Shown here: positions 63,128 to 64,000 of the stretch, in pieces
Numbering within the stretch: position 1 is the first letter of the stretch
How the letters are laid out: each line of letters opens with the position of its first letter
Assembly (NCBI GenBank): GCA_007844125.1
Contig: CM017568.1
Coordinates: 7,993,573 to 8,057,572, forward strand
DNA from: Sinonovacula constricta
Lineage: Eukaryota > Mollusca > Bivalvia > Cardiida > Solecurtidae
Reading direction: 5' to 3'
Length of the DNA: 64,000 nucleotides
Position numbers and translations under genes: made by a program
Notes under the pieces: generated by a model
Databases searched by the model: none
Told to the model about the DNA's origin: nothing
What the model saw: only the letters and a program-made list of their open reading frames with translations

Positions 63128-63530
63128 CGCCAGGGTTTTTTTTAGGAACAGGGGAAGGCGCTGGACGCTGGTCAAAAGGGGAAAAATCACGCAAATATAC
63201 AAAATTGGGGAAAATTTAGTATATATTTCTTTATATTATTTTAACTTTCATTAACTTTCTTAAAGAAGTCTTTTAGGGTTAGAGTAAGCCTAAAGAGGCA
63301 TGTCTCTTTGATTCCTGCAGCTGTTTCCAGCATTTGGATAACATAGACATGACACCTAACATTGGTGAATTTTTCAGCAGATGCCTTATGCCTTTCACTG
63401 TTATTGTGAGTTTCAAGTCTCCTTGAAGGATTATCACTTAACAATGCACCACATGAAACATAGGGCACAATAATGTCATTTCTTGATGCAAACAGTTCAC
63501 ACTATTTGCACATGTAGCCTTTTTTTGGAC
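63128..63530 (-). pseudogene. Zinc-finger/hAT-type transposase relic at the right edge
   Basis: The minus strand reads CK-stop-CELFASRNDIIVPYVSC and then SDNPSRRLETHNNSERHKA. This is a C-x2-C...H-x5-H pattern like the N-terminal finger of hAT-derived proteins, interrupted by TAG. CAGGGTTTTTTTTAGGAACA at 63132 resembles a transposon terminus, so this may be the 3' end of an element running out of the window. Confidence 0.4.
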
Positions 63531-64000
63531 GAACTATAATATAGTCAAGTATACAGTGATTCATAAATGTGTTGGTTGAAATGACAAGTGTCCGTTTTTG
63601 TTTCTTTTGATTTGGAACTTTCAATTACCATTGGGAAGTCAGCAACTGATGCAGTATTGCAAGCCAACTGTTGCTGTTAAGAAAATGTGGCAACTGTACT
63701 ACAAGTACATGTTGATTCTGGACGAGATTCTTCACAAAATGTAGATTGCCTACTTTTGCTAGTTTCGGTTTTATTTTTATCAGATCTTTCTTACCCTGCT
63801 CACTAGAAGACGGTGTCTTAAAAAACGTATCAATTCGTTTTAAATTTTTTGTATTGGATAGTTTTATTTTGTTGTTGTTGTAATTTTCTCAAATTGTGAG
63901 ACATCGTGAAATATGACGATGGCCAGAAATAAACAAACACTCATCTGGTTTCAGCTATCAAAATTGGTTCCCATTATTACAAATACAATCGGAACTCCTC

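Overview
This is a eukaryotic, AT-rich, intron- and repeat-dense window. It most resembles an invertebrate, probably a bivalve mollusc. That inference rests on the mix of tRNA-derived SINEs, degenerate Tc1/mariner and hAT elements, minisatellites and a copia-type LTR retrotransposon. The species cannot be named from the sequence alone.

Almost the whole window is one gene on the minus strand, running from an internal exon at 62101 down to a stop codon at 2470. I assembled it by hand from splice sites and reading phase: 27 coding exons, about 3.4 kb of coding sequence, about 1135 residues, with the 5' end outside the window or not recognised. The predicted product, from N to C terminus, has four parts. 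First is a long Asp-rich exon studded with basic motifs (61488-62101). Then come 23 small exons of 39-99 nt (58864 down to 21795), all in phase 1-1; nearly all encode a short acidic peptide ending in a basic cleavage-like motif such as RMRR, RLRR, KR-EA or KMKR. Next is a 1071-nt exon rich in Arg, Lys and Gln (15725-16795). Last is a thyroglobulin type-1 domain split over two exons (14968-15100 and 2470-2572). The small exons fall into families that arose by tandem duplication together with their intron flanks, and at least three extra copies have decayed into relic exons. I read the gene as a modular secreted acidic precursor, with one potentially excisable peptide per exon.

Other content: a copia-type element lies antisense in one intron (33224-38016). 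It has 122-bp LTRs differing by one or two bases, a 12-nt primer-binding site for initiator tRNA-Met, one gag-pol frame broken in reverse transcriptase at a run of nine T, and a 5-bp candidate target duplication. Three minisatellites (32, 79 and 64 bp units) fill the 3' introns, and the 79-bp array appears to be built from a SINE head. A non-autonomous hAT-like element with a perfect 8-bp duplication (19024-19792), a TA-flanked inverted-repeat element (30181-30924), a dead Tc1-like transposon (863-1931) and two hAT-type coding fragments complete the picture. No tRNA, rRNA or CRISPR feature was found.
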